This document shows positions 1 to 8,959 of a DNA stretch of 39,459 nucleotides, one piece after another. Where the stretch lies: assembly GCA_014859545.1 (NCBI GenBank), contig JACUTZ010000005.1:1-39459 (forward strand), in the 5' to 3' direction. The notes under the pieces were generated by a model. That model saw only the letters and a list, made by a program, of their open reading frames with translations. It was not told the DNA's origin and made no database searches. The stretch comes from Gammaproteobacteria bacterium. GTDB taxonomy: Bacteria > Pseudomonadota > Gammaproteobacteria > Thiohalomonadales > Thiohalomonadaceae. The translations under genes were made by a program, and so were the position numbers. How positions within the stretch are numbered: position 1 is the stretch's first letter; the number at the start of each line of letters is the position of its first letter.

Positions 1-55
1 ATGGGCCGCTTTCGAGCTGGTCAAGCATTGGGGTATCGTGCATTTTCTTAGCCAT
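1..55 (-). CDS. dsrA: Dissimilatory-type sulfite reductase subunit alpha, N-terminal fragment cut by the window edge
   Basis: Read on the minus strand from an ATG at 55-53, the 18 complete codons give MAKKMHDTPMLDQLESGP, and the last base is the T of a likely Trp codon. This matches the conserved DsrA N-terminus (TPxLDQLESGPWPSF pattern in sulfate reducers and sulfur oxidisers). An AGGAG ribosome-binding site lies 7-8 bases upstream (complement of 63-67). DsrA pairs with DsrB to form the siroheme sulfite reductase. In sulfur-oxidising gammaproteobacteria it runs in reverse, oxidising stored sulfur in the cytoplasm, and dsrA usually opens the dsr operon. The reverse direction is inferred from the gammaproteobacterial context. 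Only the very start is visible, so alternatives cannot be fully excluded. Confidence 0.8.
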   Translation of the reverse strand, partial: MAKKMHDTPMLDQLESGP

Positions 56-159
56 ACAAATATCTCCTGATTAAAGGATTAACACGGTTCCCGGTCTGCC
101 CACCCAACTGCTACTACTTTCGCCGGCTCGCCGACGCACAGATTGGTGATGCTGCCGAT

Positions 160-184
160 AAAAAGCCCTGAAAGCATTTCAGGG
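160..184 (-). terminator. Rho-independent terminator downstream of phr
   Basis: On the minus strand a perfect 8-bp stem, CCCTGAAA with TTTCAGGG around a 3-base loop, is followed by CTTTTT. It lies about 85 bases past the photolyase stop and insulates dsrA, which is read the same way, from phr readthrough. The dsrA promoter should therefore lie between about 56 and 160, but no convincing sigma-70 boxes are visible there. Confidence 0.75.
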
Positions 185-270
185 TGTGATAACCATAGTG
201 ATTAACTAGGGTATTGTCAATACCTGCCGGGCACGCAGGAATACTCTGACGGGGTTCTATCCCGCTTGAT

Positions 271-1713
271 CTATATGGATTTAGTGCCTTGCTTGATCGC
301 ATCGAAGCGTGCCAGGGCGCGCTGTCTGCTGGCGCTCAAATCCACGATGGGAGAGGGATAATCTTCGCCCAGCTTTAGGCCATAGGTTGCCAGCTCAGCG
401 GCACTGAGCCGCCAGGGCTGGTGCAGGTGTTTGTTGGGTAGTGCGGCCAGCTCGGGCACCCAGCGACGTACATATGTCCCCTGTGGGTCGAATTTTTGCC
501 CCTGTAATACCGGATTGAAGATCCGAAACCAGGGTGCGGCATCTGCCCCGCAGCCGGCGGTCCATTGCCAGCCCAGGGTATTGGCGGCCAGGTCCGCATC
601 CAGCAGGGTGTCCCAGAACCAGGCTGCCCCCGCTTGCCAGGGGATGAGCAGATTTTTGCTCAGCAGCGAGGCGACGATCATCCGTACCCGGTTGTGCATC
701 CAGCCCGTATGCCAGAGTTCACGCATCCCGGCATCAATGATTGGAAAGCCGGTTTGTCCACGTTGCCAGGCCTGCAGTCCTTGCGGATCATGCTCCCAGC
801 GAAAATCAGTAAAGCGTGGATCAAAGGGCTGTGTGGCTGTTTCGGGAAAGTGATAGAGCAGGTAATGGGCAAACTCGCGCCAACCCAGCTCGCGCAACCA
901 TGTCTCGGCATCGGCCAGGTGGCCGCTGGGTAGCGGTGTCTGCATTACTGCCTGTACCAGACGTGCCGGGCTGATCTCGCCAAAGTGCAGGTGGGGCGAA
1001 AGCCGTGCCGTGCCAGGCTGGGCAGGCCGATCACGGCCCTCGGCATAGTGGCTCAGGGCGGTATCCATGAATAACTCCATGGCTTGAAGTGCGCCATCCT
1101 CGCCCGGTGTCCAGGAGTGAGCAAAACCATCGGCCCAGGCCAGGCGAGGTTGCAGCTGCAGCGCCTCCAGGGGCAAGCTGTCCGGTCCGTCCAGGCTGGG
1201 GATTTGGCCGGGGGCTGCCTGTAACTGGCGTTCCAGGCCAAGGCGCTGGCAGGTCTTCCAGAAGGGAGTGAAGACCCGATAGGGCGTGCTGTCTGGTTTG
1301 ACTACCTGCCAAGGCTCAAACAACAACGCACTGTTATGGCTGCTGACCAGAATGCCCTGAGCCTGCAAAGCAATTTTGATGGCGCTGTCACGCTGGATGC
1401 ACGCCGGTTCGTAGAGGCGGTTCCAGTAAATATGGGTGGCCCCGCATTCCTTGATCAGTGCCTGCAGCACGCTCTGGCTATCACCCTGACGGAGGATCAG
1501 GCGCGCACCCCGTTGCGCTAAGCTCTTATCGAGGGCGGCCAGGCTGTGGTGGAGCCACCAGCGACTGGCGCCCCCCGCTTGCCAGGGGGCCTCCGCATCC
1601 GGGTCATGGATATAGACAAGCACTAGCTGTCGATGCGCCGCCAGCGCGGCCAGCAGGGCAGGGTTGTCATGCAGGCGCAGGTCGCGACGAAACCACAGCA
1701 GGGCAACACTCAT
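271..1713 (-). CDS. phrB: Deoxyribodipyrimidine photolyase (class I CPD photolyase)
   Basis: The 480-residue product is full length for class I photolyases. It starts with the Rossmann-like antenna domain (MSVALLWFRRDLRLHDN) and continues into the helical FAD domain. Around residues 321-410 are the family signatures GFPIIDAGMREL, HTGWMHNRVRM, DADLAANTLGWQW and PWFRIFNP. Asn378 and Trp382 fall at the positions used for FAD tuning and electron transfer in the E. coli enzyme. It repairs cyclobutane pyrimidine dimers using blue light. The gene is monocistronic, with a terminator downstream. Two TGTACAA motifs flank its promoter region. A cryptochrome-like role cannot be excluded by eye but is less likely. 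Confidence 0.95.
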   Translation of the reverse strand: MSVALLWFRRDLRLHDNPALLAALAAHRQLVLVYIHDPDAEAPWQAGGASRWWLHHSLAALDKSLAQRGARLILRQGDSQSVLQALIKECGATHIYWNRLYEPACIQRDSAIKIALQAQGILVSSHNSALLFEPWQVVKPDSTPYRVFTPFWKTCQRLGLERQLQAAPGQIPSLDGPDSLPLEALQLQPRLAWADGFAHSWTPGEDGALQAMELFMDTALSHYAEGRDRPAQPGTARLSPHLHFGEISPARLVQAVMQTPLPSGHLADAETWLRELGWREFAHYLLYHFPETATQPFDPRFTDFRWEHDPQGLQAWQRGQTGFPIIDAGMRELWHTGWMHNRVRMIVASLLSKNLLIPWQAGAAWFWDTLLDADLAANTLGWQWTAGCGADAAPWFRIFNPVLQGQKFDPQGTYVRRWVPELAALPNKHLHQPWRLSAAELATYGLKLGEDYPSPIVDLSASRQRALARFDAIKQGTKSI

Positions 1714-1974
1714 CTGTACAAGCTCTCTACGGGTTGAGGAATAGCTGATTATTTGTACAACTATTGATGGGAGTTGTCGAGCCAGATCGGGGCCCCTTTG
1801 TAGGACATCCCTTATTTGTTGTAATTATCGAGGAAATAGGCACTTAGCTGTCATCAAAACAACACAATTGTAGATTAGCGTGCAATACTGGTCGGTCATG
1901 GATGAAAAACAGAAAAGTGCGACTAGAATTGCCGGATATGGACGTTGTTAGGGCCACTACAGGAGGAACATGAG

Positions 1975-2175
1975 ATGGCAACACAGGCCTTACTGAGAAC
2001 TGAGCTGGGTGTGGAGCCGGTGCATGGCGGGATCTATCGTACCCACAATAACGAGAGCATGATGGTGCTTGGGGTACGCAAGGATCGTATCTTTGTGGAA
2101 TATGCCGATGGCCGACACGGCAATCTGAGCTGGCGTGAATGGAGCAGTCTGCGCCCAAGCCCATCAACCTGCTGA
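1975..2175 (+). CDS. Small conserved-looking protein of unknown function (66 aa)
   Basis: A perfect AGGAGG (1961-1966) sits 8 bases before the ATG at 1975, which fixes this start over an in-frame codon 30 bases upstream. The 66-residue product begins MATQALLRTELG and contains HGGIYRTHNNESMMVLGVRKDRIFVEYADGR spread over residues 17-47. This looks like a small beta-rich fold that ends WREWSSLRPSPSTC. There is no signal peptide or membrane segment. A strong terminator follows 18 bases after the stop, so it is a stand-alone transcription unit. I do not recognise the family. The RBS, codon use and terminator make it a believable gene. Confidence 0.7.
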   Translation: MATQALLRTELGVEPVHGGIYRTHNNESMMVLGVRKDRIFVEYADGRHGNLSWREWSSLRPSPSTC

Positions 2176-2192
2176 TATTTTGAACAATCATG

Positions 2193-2221
2193 AAAAAAGC
2201 CGACTCGAAGTCGGCTTTTTT
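2193..2221. terminator. Bidirectional intrinsic terminator
   Basis: A 7-bp GC-rich stem GCCGACT/AGTCGGC with a CGA loop is flanked by A6 on the left and T6 on the right, so it works on both strands. It ends the small plus-strand gene and the minus-strand tRNA-Val. Confidence 0.9.
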
Positions 2222-2225
2222 GTGT

Positions 2226-2301
2226 TGGTGGGTGCTGCAGGGATCGAACCTGCGACCCTCGCCTTGTAAGGGCGATGCTCTCCCAGCTGAGCTAAGCACC
2301 C
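2226..2301 (-). tRNA. tRNA-Val (anticodon TAC)
   Basis: The minus strand reads as a 76-base cloverleaf with acceptor stem GGGTGCT/AGCACCC, discriminator A and an encoded CCA. The anticodon loop CTTACAA gives anticodon TAC (Val, GUA codons). The D-loop and TTCGATC T-loop are canonical. Confidence 0.97.
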
Positions 2302-2327
2302 GAAAATCCCGCCTGCTGTGCAAGCAA

Positions 2328-2363
2328 GGCGCGCATCTTAAACACTGAAGGCGAAGCGGTCAA
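2328..2363 (-). promoter_or_regulatory. Sigma-70 promoter of tRNA-Val
   Basis: On the minus strand TTGACC (2363-2358) is followed by a 17-base spacer and TAAGAT (2340-2335), then a GC-rich discriminator GCGCGCC. A GC-rich discriminator is typical of stringently controlled stable-RNA promoters. The tRNA starts about 26 bases after the predicted start site. Confidence 0.75.
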
Positions 2364-2469
2364 GGCAAACTTGCCATAATTTCCTCGGGGCTGGGTAGCC
2401 GTCCGCCTGTGATCATCGGAATCGGCATCGAAGCCTGATTCGCCCATCGCCGGGGCAGTGTGAAGTGGG

Positions 2470-2475
2470 TATAAT
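2470..2475 (+). promoter_or_regulatory. Probable -10 element of the gltX-glnS operon
   Basis: A perfect TATAAT lies 37 bases before the gltX ATG. No good -35 hexamer is seen 16-18 bases upstream, so an activator or a weak -35 would be needed. Confidence 0.45.
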
Positions 2476-2512
2476 CCCCGGTTTGCTTGCTACTGACAGG
2501 CCAGATTGTCCG

Positions 2513-3919
2513 ATGAGTATCAAAACCCGCTTTGCCCCCAGCCCCACCGGTTATCTACATGTGGGCGGTGCCCGTACCGCTTTGTTCTCATGGTTGCATG
2601 CCCGTAAGCACGGCGGCCGCTTTGTGCTGCGCGTAGAGGACACCGATCTGGAACGATCCACCGAGGCCTCGGTGAATGCCATCCTTGAGGGGATGAGCTG
2701 GCTGGGCCTGGAATACGATGAAGGGCCGATCTTCCAGACCCATCGCTTTGGCCGCTACAACGAAGTTATCGATCAGCTATTGACCAGTGGTCATGCCTAT
2801 CGCTGCAATTGTTCCAGGGAACGCCTGGAGACGCTGCGCGAGGGGCAGATGCAGCGCAAGGAAAAACCCCGCTACGATGGTCACTGCCGGGGCAAGACGA
2901 TCGATCCCAACGAACCCCATGTGATCCGTTTTCGCAATCCGGTCGAGGGTGTGGTGGCCTTTGATGACATGGTGCGTGGCCGTCTGGCCTTCGCCAACAG
3001 CGAACTGGATGACCTGATTATCCGTCGTAGCGATGGCGCACCCACCTATAACCTCACCGTGGTGGTGGATGACTGGGAGATGGGGATTACCGATGTGATC
3101 CGCGGTGATGACCACATCAATAATACCCCGCGTCAGATCAACCTGCTGCATGCCATCGGTGCCACCCCGCCGCGTTATGCCCATGTGCCGATGATTCTCG
3201 GTGATGATGGGGCGCGCCTGTCCAAGCGTCATGGCGCGGTCAGTGTGATGCAGTATCGTGACGACGGCATCCTGCCCGAGGCCCTGCTCAATTATCTGGT
3301 ACGCCTCGGTTGGTCCCACGAGGACCGGGAGATCTTTTCCCTGGATGAAATGGTCGAGTTGTTTGATATCAACAGTGTCAACAAGGCTGCCTCGGCCTTT
3401 AACACCGAAAAGCTGTTGTGGCTCAACCAGCATTACATCAAGAGCGAAGCGCCGGAGCGCATCGCCCGCCTGCTTAGTCGCCACATGGGTGATCTGGGGA
3501 TTGATCCGGCTCCCTATCCGCCCCTGGCCGAGGTGGTTGTGGCGCAGCGTGAGCGCGCCCACACCCTAGTGGAATTGGCCGAGATCAGCGCCTTTTACTA
3601 CCGTGATTTTGAGGGCTACGATGAAAAGGCGGCCAAAAAGGCCTTCAAGGCGGAGGCGCTTGAGCCCTTGCGCCGGGTGCGCCAGAAGCTGGTCGATGCC
3701 TCTGCCTGGGAGCGGGTGATGCTGCACGATGCCATCGCCCAAACCGTGGAGGAGCTGGGGGTGGGCTTTGGCAAGGTCGGTATGCCCTTGCGCCTGGCGG
3801 TGACCGGTGGCGCGCCATCACCGGATTTGGATCTAACCCTGCAGCTGATTGGCAAGGAGGCCTGTTTGCGCCGCATCGACAAGGCCATTGCCCATATCGA
3901 GACCACCCGCCATGAGTGA
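2513..3919 (+). CDS. gltX: Glutamyl-tRNA synthetase
   Basis: The 468-residue class I synthetase charges tRNA-Glu with glutamate in the cytoplasm. The HIGH-type motif is HVGG at residues 16-19 within [17 protein letters not shown]. The KMSKS-type motif is RLSKR at about 235-239. The start at [11 protein letters not shown] is preferred over an in-frame codon 48 bases upstream, which would add an atypical N-terminal tail. The stop codon lies inside the first codons of glnS (overlap 3912-3919), so the two are probably translationally coupled. Many gammaproteobacteria carry two GltX copies; whether this one is discriminating cannot be judged by eye. Confidence 0.95.
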   Translation: MSIKTRFAPSPTGYLHVGGARTALFSWLHARKHGGRFVLRVEDTDLERSTEASVNAILEGMSWLGLEYDEGPIFQTHRFGRYNEVIDQLLTSGHAYRCNCSRERLETLREGQMQRKEKPRYDGHCRGKTIDPNEPHVIRFRNPVEGVVAFDDMVRGRLAFANSELDDLIIRRSDGAPTYNLTVVVDDWEMGITDVIRGDDHINNTPRQINLLHAIGATPPRYAHVPMILGDDGARLSKRHGAVSVMQYRDDGILPEALLNYLVRLGWSHEDREIFSLDEMVELFDINSVNKAASAFNTEKLLWLNQHYIKSEAPERIARLLSRHMGDLGIDPAPYPPLAEVVVAQRERAHTLVELAEISAFYYRDFEGYDEKAAKKAFKAEALEPLRRVRQKLVDASAWERVMLHDAIAQTVEELGVGFGKVGMPLRLAVTGGAPSPDLDLTLQLIGKEACLRRIDKAIAHIETTRHE

Positions 3920-5606
3920 CAAACCCATCTCAACACCAAGCAATTTTATCCGTCACATCATTGATGAGGATCTGAAAAACGGCAAGAACGGCGGCCAGGT
4001 GCTGACCCGTTTTCCGCCCGAGCCCAATGGGTATCTACACATCGGGCATGCCAAGTCGATCTGCCTGAACTTTGGGGTTGCCCGTGATTACCAGGGCCAG
4101 TGCAATCTGCGCTTTGACGACACCAATCCGCATAAGGAAAACCTCGAATTTGTCGAGGCGATCCAGGCCGATGTGAAGTGGCTGGGTTTTGACTGGGGTG
4201 GCAAGCCCTTTTATGCCTCGGATTATTTCGAGCAGCTTTATGGCTTTGCGATGGAATTGATCGACAAGGGCCTGGCCTATATCTGCGATCTCAACGCCGA
4301 GCAGACCCGTGAATACCGTGGCACACTCACCGAACCGGGCAAGAACAGCCCCTATCGGGAACGCAGCATCGAAGAAAATCGTGATCTCTTTCAGCGCATG
4401 CGTGCCGGGGAGTTTGCCGACGGCGCCAAGGTATTGCGCGCCAGGATCGACATGGCCTCGCCCAATATCAATCTGCGCGACCCGACCCTGTACCGGATCC
4501 GTCACGGGGTGATCCACCACCAGACTGGTAGTGAGTGGTGTCTGTATCCCATGTACGATTTCACCCATCCGATCTCCGATGCGCTGGAGGGGGTGACCCA
4601 TTCCCTGTGCACCCTGGAGTTTGAAGACCACCGTCCGCTCTATGACTGGGTGCTGGACAATATCAGCATCCCCTGTCACCCACAGCAGATCGAATTCTCC
4701 CGCCTCAATCTGCAATACACGGTGATGAGCAAACGCAAGCTCACCCGTCTGGTGGAGGAGGGCATTGTCGAGGGCTGGGATGACCCGCGCATGCCCACCA
4801 TCGCCGGGCTGCGTCGCCGGGGCTACACGCCGGCGGCGATCCGCGAATTTTGCGATCGTATTGGCGTGACCAAGTCTGACAACAGCATCGAGATGGCGAT
4901 CCTGGAGAGCTGTATTCGCGAGGACCTGGATGCCCATGCCCCACGGGCGATGGCGGTGTTGCATCCGCTCAAGGTGGTACTGAGCAACTATCCCGAAGAC
5001 AAGACCGAGATGCTCAGCGCCGCCAATCATCCCAAGGATGAGGCCATGGGTTCGCGTCAGTTGCCATTCAGTCGCGAACTATACATCGACCGTGCTGATT
5101 TCATGGAAGTGGCACCCAACAAGAAATTCAAGCGCCTGGTGCTCGGCGGTGAGGTGCGCCTGCGCAATGCCTATGTGATCCGTTGTGATGAGGTGATCAA
5201 GGACAATGCCGGTGAACCCATCGAGCTGCGTTGCAGCGTGGATATGGACACCTTGGGCGCCAATCCCGAAGGGCGCAAGGTCAAGGGAGTGATTCACTGG
5301 GTCTCGGCCCAGCATGGGATCCGTGCCGAGCTGCGTCTCTATGACCGCCTGTTCACGGTGCCGCATCCGGACAGTGACAAGAGCGTGACGGATTTTGTCG
5401 AGCTACTGAATCCGCAGGCCCTGCGTACCCTGACCGATTGCATCCTGGAACCCGGTCTGGCCAAGGCCGCTGAAGGCAGTCGTTATCAGTTCGAACGCGA
5501 GGGCTATTTCTGTTTCGATGCCAAGGCTTCCAGGGCGGATCTCCCGGTATTCAATCTGGTGGTTGGGCTCAAGGATTCCTGGGCCAAGATCGAACAACAG
5601 GATTAA
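3912..5606 (+). CDS. glnS: Glutaminyl-tRNA synthetase
   Basis: The 564-residue product is about the length of E. coli GlnRS (554). HIGH is exact at residues 43-46 ([15 protein letters not shown]) and the KMSKS motif appears as VMSKRKL at about 271-277. The C-terminal part is the two-barrel anticodon-binding region, with features such as [14 protein letters not shown]. The start ATG at 3912 overlaps the gltX end by 8 bases. Having GlnRS means Gln-tRNA can be made directly, without the amidotransferase route. Cytoplasmic. Confidence 0.96.
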   Translation: MSDKPISTPSNFIRHIIDEDLKNGKNGGQVLTRFPPEPNGYLHIGHAKSICLNFGVARDYQGQCNLRFDDTNPHKENLEFVEAIQADVKWLGFDWGGKPFYASDYFEQLYGFAMELIDKGLAYICDLNAEQTREYRGTLTEPGKNSPYRERSIEENRDLFQRMRAGEFADGAKVLRARIDMASPNINLRDPTLYRIRHGVIHHQTGSEWCLYPMYDFTHPISDALEGVTHSLCTLEFEDHRPLYDWVLDNISIPCHPQQIEFSRLNLQYTVMSKRKLTRLVEEGIVEGWDDPRMPTIAGLRRRGYTPAAIREFCDRIGVTKSDNSIEMAILESCIREDLDAHAPRAMAVLHPLKVVLSNYPEDKTEMLSAANHPKDEAMGSRQLPFSRELYIDRADFMEVAPNKKFKRLVLGGEVRLRNAYVIRCDEVIKDNAGEPIELRCSVDMDTLGANPEGRKVKGVIHWVSAQHGIRAELRLYDRLFTVPHPDSDKSVTDFVELLNPQALRTLTDCILEPGLAKAAEGSRYQFEREGYFCFDAKASRADLPVFNLVVGLKDSWAKIEQQD

Positions 5607-5630
5607 TGCGAAAAAACGGAAAAAAATCCG

Positions 5631-5659
5631 TTGTCATCGGCAGGCGTGTTTGTTAGAGT
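5631..5659 (+). promoter_or_regulatory. Upstream promoter candidate of the tRNA-Ala/tRNA-Glu unit
   Basis: TTGTCA (5631-5636), a 17-base spacer and TAGAGT (5654-5659) are followed by the GC-rich stretch GCGCGCC. It starts 24 bases after the glnS stop and points at the tRNAs, so the tRNA unit may have tandem promoters. Confidence 0.5.
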
Positions 5660-5743
5660 GCGCGCCTTCTCGAGAAGCGAGATCCAGGCATTCAGCCATG
5701 CAGATTAACCGATCTGACTGAATAAAAAATTCTACGGAATTGC

Positions 5744-5771
5744 TTGACATAGGTGATGGATTCTCTAGAAT
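5744..5771 (+). promoter_or_regulatory. Main promoter of the tRNA-Ala/tRNA-Glu unit
   Basis: A consensus TTGACA (5744-5749) is followed by a 16-base spacer and TAGAAT (5766-5771). Transcription would begin near 5778, about ten bases before tRNA-Ala. Confidence 0.8.
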
Positions 5772-5787
5772 ACACGCCTGCTTCACC

Positions 5788-5863
<76 letters not shown>

Positions 5864-5918
5864 GGTAAGTTTGACTTACATGGCCGACCAGCCGGCCAAG
5901 ACAGCAACGCAAGTTACT

Positions 5919-5994
5919 GTCCCCTTCGTCTAGAGGCCTAGGACATCGCCCTTTCACGGCGACGACAGGGGTTCGACTCCCCTAGGGGACGCCA
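5919..5994 (+). tRNA. tRNA-Glu (anticodon TTC)
   Basis: A 76-base cloverleaf has acceptor stem GTCCCCT/AGGGGAC, anticodon loop CTTTCAC (anticodon TTC) and an encoded CCA. It lies 55 bases after tRNA-Ala and before a shared terminator, so the two are probably cotranscribed. Its synthetase gene gltX is in the same cluster. Confidence 0.97.
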
Positions 5995-5997
5995 ATT

Positions 5998-6032
5998 AAA
6001 AAGGCGACTATCGCAAGATAGTCGCCTTTTTT
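5998..6032 (+). terminator. Intrinsic terminator of the tRNA unit
   Basis: A 10-bp perfect stem GGCGACTATC/GATAGTCGCC with a GCAA tetraloop is followed by T6 (6027-6032), directly after tRNA-Glu. Confidence 0.93.
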
Positions 6033-6096
6033 CATTTCCGGCCTATGTCACTGACAAACCCTGTCGATTGCGGCACACTGCTGTGTGGGAGGGGAT

Positions 6097-7038
6097 ATGT
6101 CTATCGATCAGGGCCGCTGGCAACGACATCGCTGGTTCAACCGGCTGCAGACCCTGTTATTGTTGCTGGGCATGGCGGGTTTCCTGGCCCTGCTTGGTTA
6201 TTTACTGTGGGGACGTGATGGACTGTGGGCGCTGTTACTAACGGCTCTGTTGCTGTTATTCATGCGGCCATTGATTTCCCCTGCCTGGGTGATGCGTGTC
6301 TACGGGGCCCGGCTGCTCGCGCCAGCGGATGCACCGGATTTGTATCGGTTGATCGGACAACTGAGTGCCAGGGCAGGCCTGGTGCGGCTGCCATCCCTGT
6401 ATTTTCTCCCCAACCCCGTGGTCAACGCCTTCACGGTGGGTAACCGGCGGCGGGCGACGATCGCCCTGAGTGAGGGGCTGCTGCGTTATTTGGGACCCCG
6501 TGAGCTTGCCGGGGTATTGGCCCATGAGATCAGCCATATCCGAAACAATGATATCCAGGTGATGCAACTGGCTGATTTTATTGGCCGCATGACCGCCGTG
6601 CTCTCCCTGCTTGGCCTCAGTCTGTTGATGATTAATCTGCCTTTGCTGCTCTTTGCCGAGGAAAGCCTTCCGCTGCTGCCGCTGCTGTTACTGATGGTTG
6701 CCCCGCATCTTAGCCTGTTGGCCCAGCTTGGTTTGTCGCGGACCCGTGAGTTTGATGCGGATCTGAGCGCAGCCAGTCTGACCGATGACCCGGAAGGTCT
6801 GGCGCTGGCCTTGCTGCGCATCGAGCAATTGCAGGAAGGCGGCTGGGCGCGCATGCTGTTTCCGGGTCGCCGCCTGCCATTGCCAAGATTGTTGCGCAGC
6901 CATCCGGACAATGCGGAACGGGCCAGACGTTTGTTGGCCTTGCGTGGCAGCGAGCGGGATGATGGCTTGGTCTGGCGGCACTATCGTCTGCCGCCAGGGC
7001 AGGCTCGGCCCGGCCATATCAGCCGTTGGTGGTTTTAG
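6097..7038 (+). CDS. M48-family (HtpX-like) integral membrane zinc metalloprotease
   Basis: The 313-residue protein has two N-terminal membrane segments (about residues 15-75), the zinc motif HEISH around residue 150 and the third ligand Glu in TREFDAD after a second hydrophobic pair (about residues 172-220). This is the M48B layout, with the active site facing the cytoplasm and degrading damaged membrane proteins. The ATG at 6097 follows GGGAGGGG closely; a GTG at 6085 is the alternative start. The sequence is divergent from E. coli HtpX and the C-terminus is longer and basic, so I give only the family name. marC follows after 11 bases. Confidence 0.85.
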   Translation: MSIDQGRWQRHRWFNRLQTLLLLLGMAGFLALLGYLLWGRDGLWALLLTALLLLFMRPLISPAWVMRVYGARLLAPADAPDLYRLIGQLSARAGLVRLPSLYFLPNPVVNAFTVGNRRRATIALSEGLLRYLGPRELAGVLAHEISHIRNNDIQVMQLADFIGRMTAVLSLLGLSLLMINLPLLLFAEESLPLLPLLLLMVAPHLSLLAQLGLSRTREFDADLSAASLTDDPEGLALALLRIEQLQEGGWARMLFPGRRLPLPRLLRSHPDNAERARRLLALRGSERDDGLVWRHYRLPPGQARPGHISRWWF

Positions 7039-7049
7039 GAGGAATGACA

Positions 7050-7667
7050 ATGCTTGGGGTTCAGGAATTTTTTATGATCTTGCTGCCACTGCTGATCATT
7101 ATGGATCCGCTTGGTAACATGCCCCTGTATCTCTCATTGACACGGAATAACTCGGAACAGGAACGACGCCGCATGGCGGCACAGGCCTGTGTGGCCAGCG
7201 CACTGATCCTGGCGCTGTTTGCCCTGAGTGGTGATGCGCTGCTGCGTTTTTTCCAGATCAGCATGCCTGCCTTTCAGATCGCCGGTGGCTTTATCTTCTT
7301 TATCTATGCCTTGCAGTTGCTGGCTTTGATCCCCGGTGGAATCAAGGGCAGTGCCGAGGAAGAGGAGGAGGGGATCCGCAAGCAGAATATCGCCCTGGTC
7401 CCACTGGCTACACCGCTGCTGGCCGGGCCGGGGGCGATTACCGCAGTTCTGGTCTGGCGTCAGCAGCTGGATGAGCCGGTACAGCAGTTCCAGTTGTATG
7501 GGGCGATCATCGCCGCCTGCATAGTGGTCTACCTGGTGCTGCATTTTGCCAGTCTGCTGCAGCGTATGCTGGGCGTGGGCGGGGTGCGGGTGATTACCCG
7601 CCTGATGGGCCTGCTGCTGGCGGTGATTGCGGTGCAATTCATGGTCAACGGCTGGCAGCAATTGTAG
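7050..7667 (+). CDS. marC: MarC-family (UPF0056) inner membrane protein
   Basis: The 205-residue product has about six membrane helices. It shows the family features MDPLGNMPLYLSLT near the N-terminus and PLATPLLAGPGAITAVLV in the middle, ending with RLMGLLLAVIAVQFMVNGW. The start at 7050 lies 7 bases after AGGAGG (7037-7042); an ATG at 7044 is too close to it. The AGGAGG overlaps the protease stop codon, so the two genes are coupled. MarC proteins have no settled function, and the original link to multiple antibiotic resistance was not upheld. Confidence 0.9.
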   Translation: MLGVQEFFMILLPLLIIMDPLGNMPLYLSLTRNNSEQERRRMAAQACVASALILALFALSGDALLRFFQISMPAFQIAGGFIFFIYALQLLALIPGGIKGSAEEEEEGIRKQNIALVPLATPLLAGPGAITAVLVWRQQLDEPVQQFQLYGAIIAACIVVYLVLHFASLLQRMLGVGGVRVITRLMGLLLAVIAVQFMVNGWQQL

Positions 7668-7728
7668 TCGGCTGCCGAGTGCGTGATAATCCCGCCATGA
7701 ACAGCAAACGGCAGCTTGAGGTGGGGGC

Positions 7729-8373
7729 GTGAATCAGCATGTGAAAACACGGCTGGTGGGGGCGATCGTGCTGGTTTCTCTGGCGGTGATCTTCATCCCC
7801 ATACTGCTGGACGGCCAGGATGGCGAGCGCTCGCCGCTGGCCGAGCAGTTTGTCCCGGAGCGCCCCGGTTATCAGTTTGAACCCCTGGATATCCCGCTAC
7901 GCCCCTTGCCGCCCGTGGTGGAGGGGCTACCGCGTGTAGTTGATCCCGCTGATCTCGAGCCATATGAGCGACTTGCCGATGGGGATAGTGCACCGAAGGG
8001 CCAGTCTTCTCCTGAAGCGCCTGCCCCAGCGCCAAACCCAGCGCCAAACCCAGCTCCCAGCCCAGCCCCCACGCAGGCCAAAGCCGCCCCATCCGCGCCG
8101 AGTCAGCCATCCAGTCCGCCAAGTGCCGAGCAAACCCTGGCTTGGGTGGTGCAGGTCGGCAGCTTTTCCCAGCAGGCCAATGCCCTGGCACTACGGGACC
8201 GCCTGCGTCAGCAGGGTTTTACTGCCTTTGTTGATCGGGCCAGCATCACTGCCGGTAGTACCTGGCGGGTGCGGGTGGGGCCGGAGTTGCGGCGTGAAAA
8301 TGCAGAACGCCTGCAGCAGCGCCTCAAGAATGAGATGAAAATCGAAGGGATCGTGGTGGGCCACGGCTCGTGA
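7729..8373 (+). CDS. dedD: DedD-like SPOR-domain cell-division protein
   Basis: The 214-residue protein has a single N-terminal membrane anchor (KTRLVGAIVLVSLAVIFIPILLDG). A Pro/Ala-rich periplasmic linker with repeated NPAP units follows (about residues 95-135), then a C-terminal SPOR domain (WVVQVGSFSQQANAL to the end). SPOR domains bind denuded septal peptidoglycan, so it should act at the division site. The start is GTG at 7729 behind a purine-rich stretch; a second GTG at 7741 is possible. The order dedD-cvpA-purF is conserved in gammaproteobacteria and supports the call. Confidence 0.88.
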   Translation: MNQHVKTRLVGAIVLVSLAVIFIPILLDGQDGERSPLAEQFVPERPGYQFEPLDIPLRPLPPVVEGLPRVVDPADLEPYERLADGDSAPKGQSSPEAPAPAPNPAPNPAPSPAPTQAKAAPSAPSQPSSPPSAEQTLAWVVQVGSFSQQANALALRDRLRQQGFTAFVDRASITAGSTWRVRVGPELRRENAERLQQRLKNEMKIEGIVVGHGS

Positions 8374-8380
8374 TTTTGGC

Positions 8381-8409
8381 TTTTGCGGGACCGGTAGCTC
8401 TGTTAGAAT
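8381..8409 (+). promoter_or_regulatory. Weak promoter candidate for cvpA-purF
   Basis: TAGAAT (8404-8409) lies 17 bases after TTTTGC in the dedD-cvpA gap. The -35 match is poor, and no PurR-like operator was recognised. Confidence 0.35.
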
Positions 8410-8455
8410 TCGCCACCTGTCCACGCACCCATTTACAGGACGTCACTGCCCGACC

Positions 8456-8944
8456 ATGAACTGGGTTGACTACAGTATTCTCGCCATTCTTGGCATTTCG
8501 ACCCTGATCAGTATCTGGCGGGGCTTCACCCGCGAGGCCCTCTCCCTGGCCGGGTGGATCATGGCCGCCTGGGTGGCGCTAAGCTTCTCCAACAACATGG
8601 TGGTGCTGCTGGAGCCATTCATCGATGCCCCTTCGCTGCGTTTGATCGTTGCGTTTGCGATCCTCTTTCTGCTCACCTTGCTGGTGGCTGGGATCATCAA
8701 TTTTTTGATGGTGCAGTTGATTCAAAAAACCGGCCTGAGCGGCACGGATCGGATCCTGGGGATCTTTTTTGGCATTGCCCGTGGTGCCCTGGTGATCGCG
8801 GTGCTGGTGCTGATCGCCGGAATGACGCCGATGCCGCAGGATGATTGGTGGCGTGCCTCGGCCCTATTGCATTATTTCCAGGATCTTGCCCTGTGGATCC
8901 GGCAGTATCTGCCGGATGACATTGCAGAAAATATTCGTTACTAG
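8456..8944 (+). CDS. cvpA: CvpA family membrane protein
   Basis: The 162-residue protein has four hydrophobic segments. It begins with the typical MNWVDYSILAILGISTLISIWRG, and RGFTREALSLAGWI in the first loop is a family hallmark. In E. coli CvpA is needed for colicin V production and purF lies downstream in the same operon. Recent work elsewhere links it to envelope stress and bile tolerance, but its molecular function is unsettled. It is followed by purF after 15 bases. Confidence 0.92.
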   Translation: MNWVDYSILAILGISTLISIWRGFTREALSLAGWIMAAWVALSFSNNMVVLLEPFIDAPSLRLIVAFAILFLLTLLVAGIINFLMVQLIQKTGLSGTDRILGIFFGIARGALVIAVLVLIAGMTPMPQDDWWRASALLHYFQDLALWIRQYLPDDIAENIRY

Positions 8945-8959
8945 AGGTGAATTGAAGGC

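Noticed and set aside
5611-5631. Hairpin ACGGA/TCCGT after glnS as a terminator
   Set aside because: The stem is 5 bp and no T-run follows; tandem tRNA promoters begin here instead.
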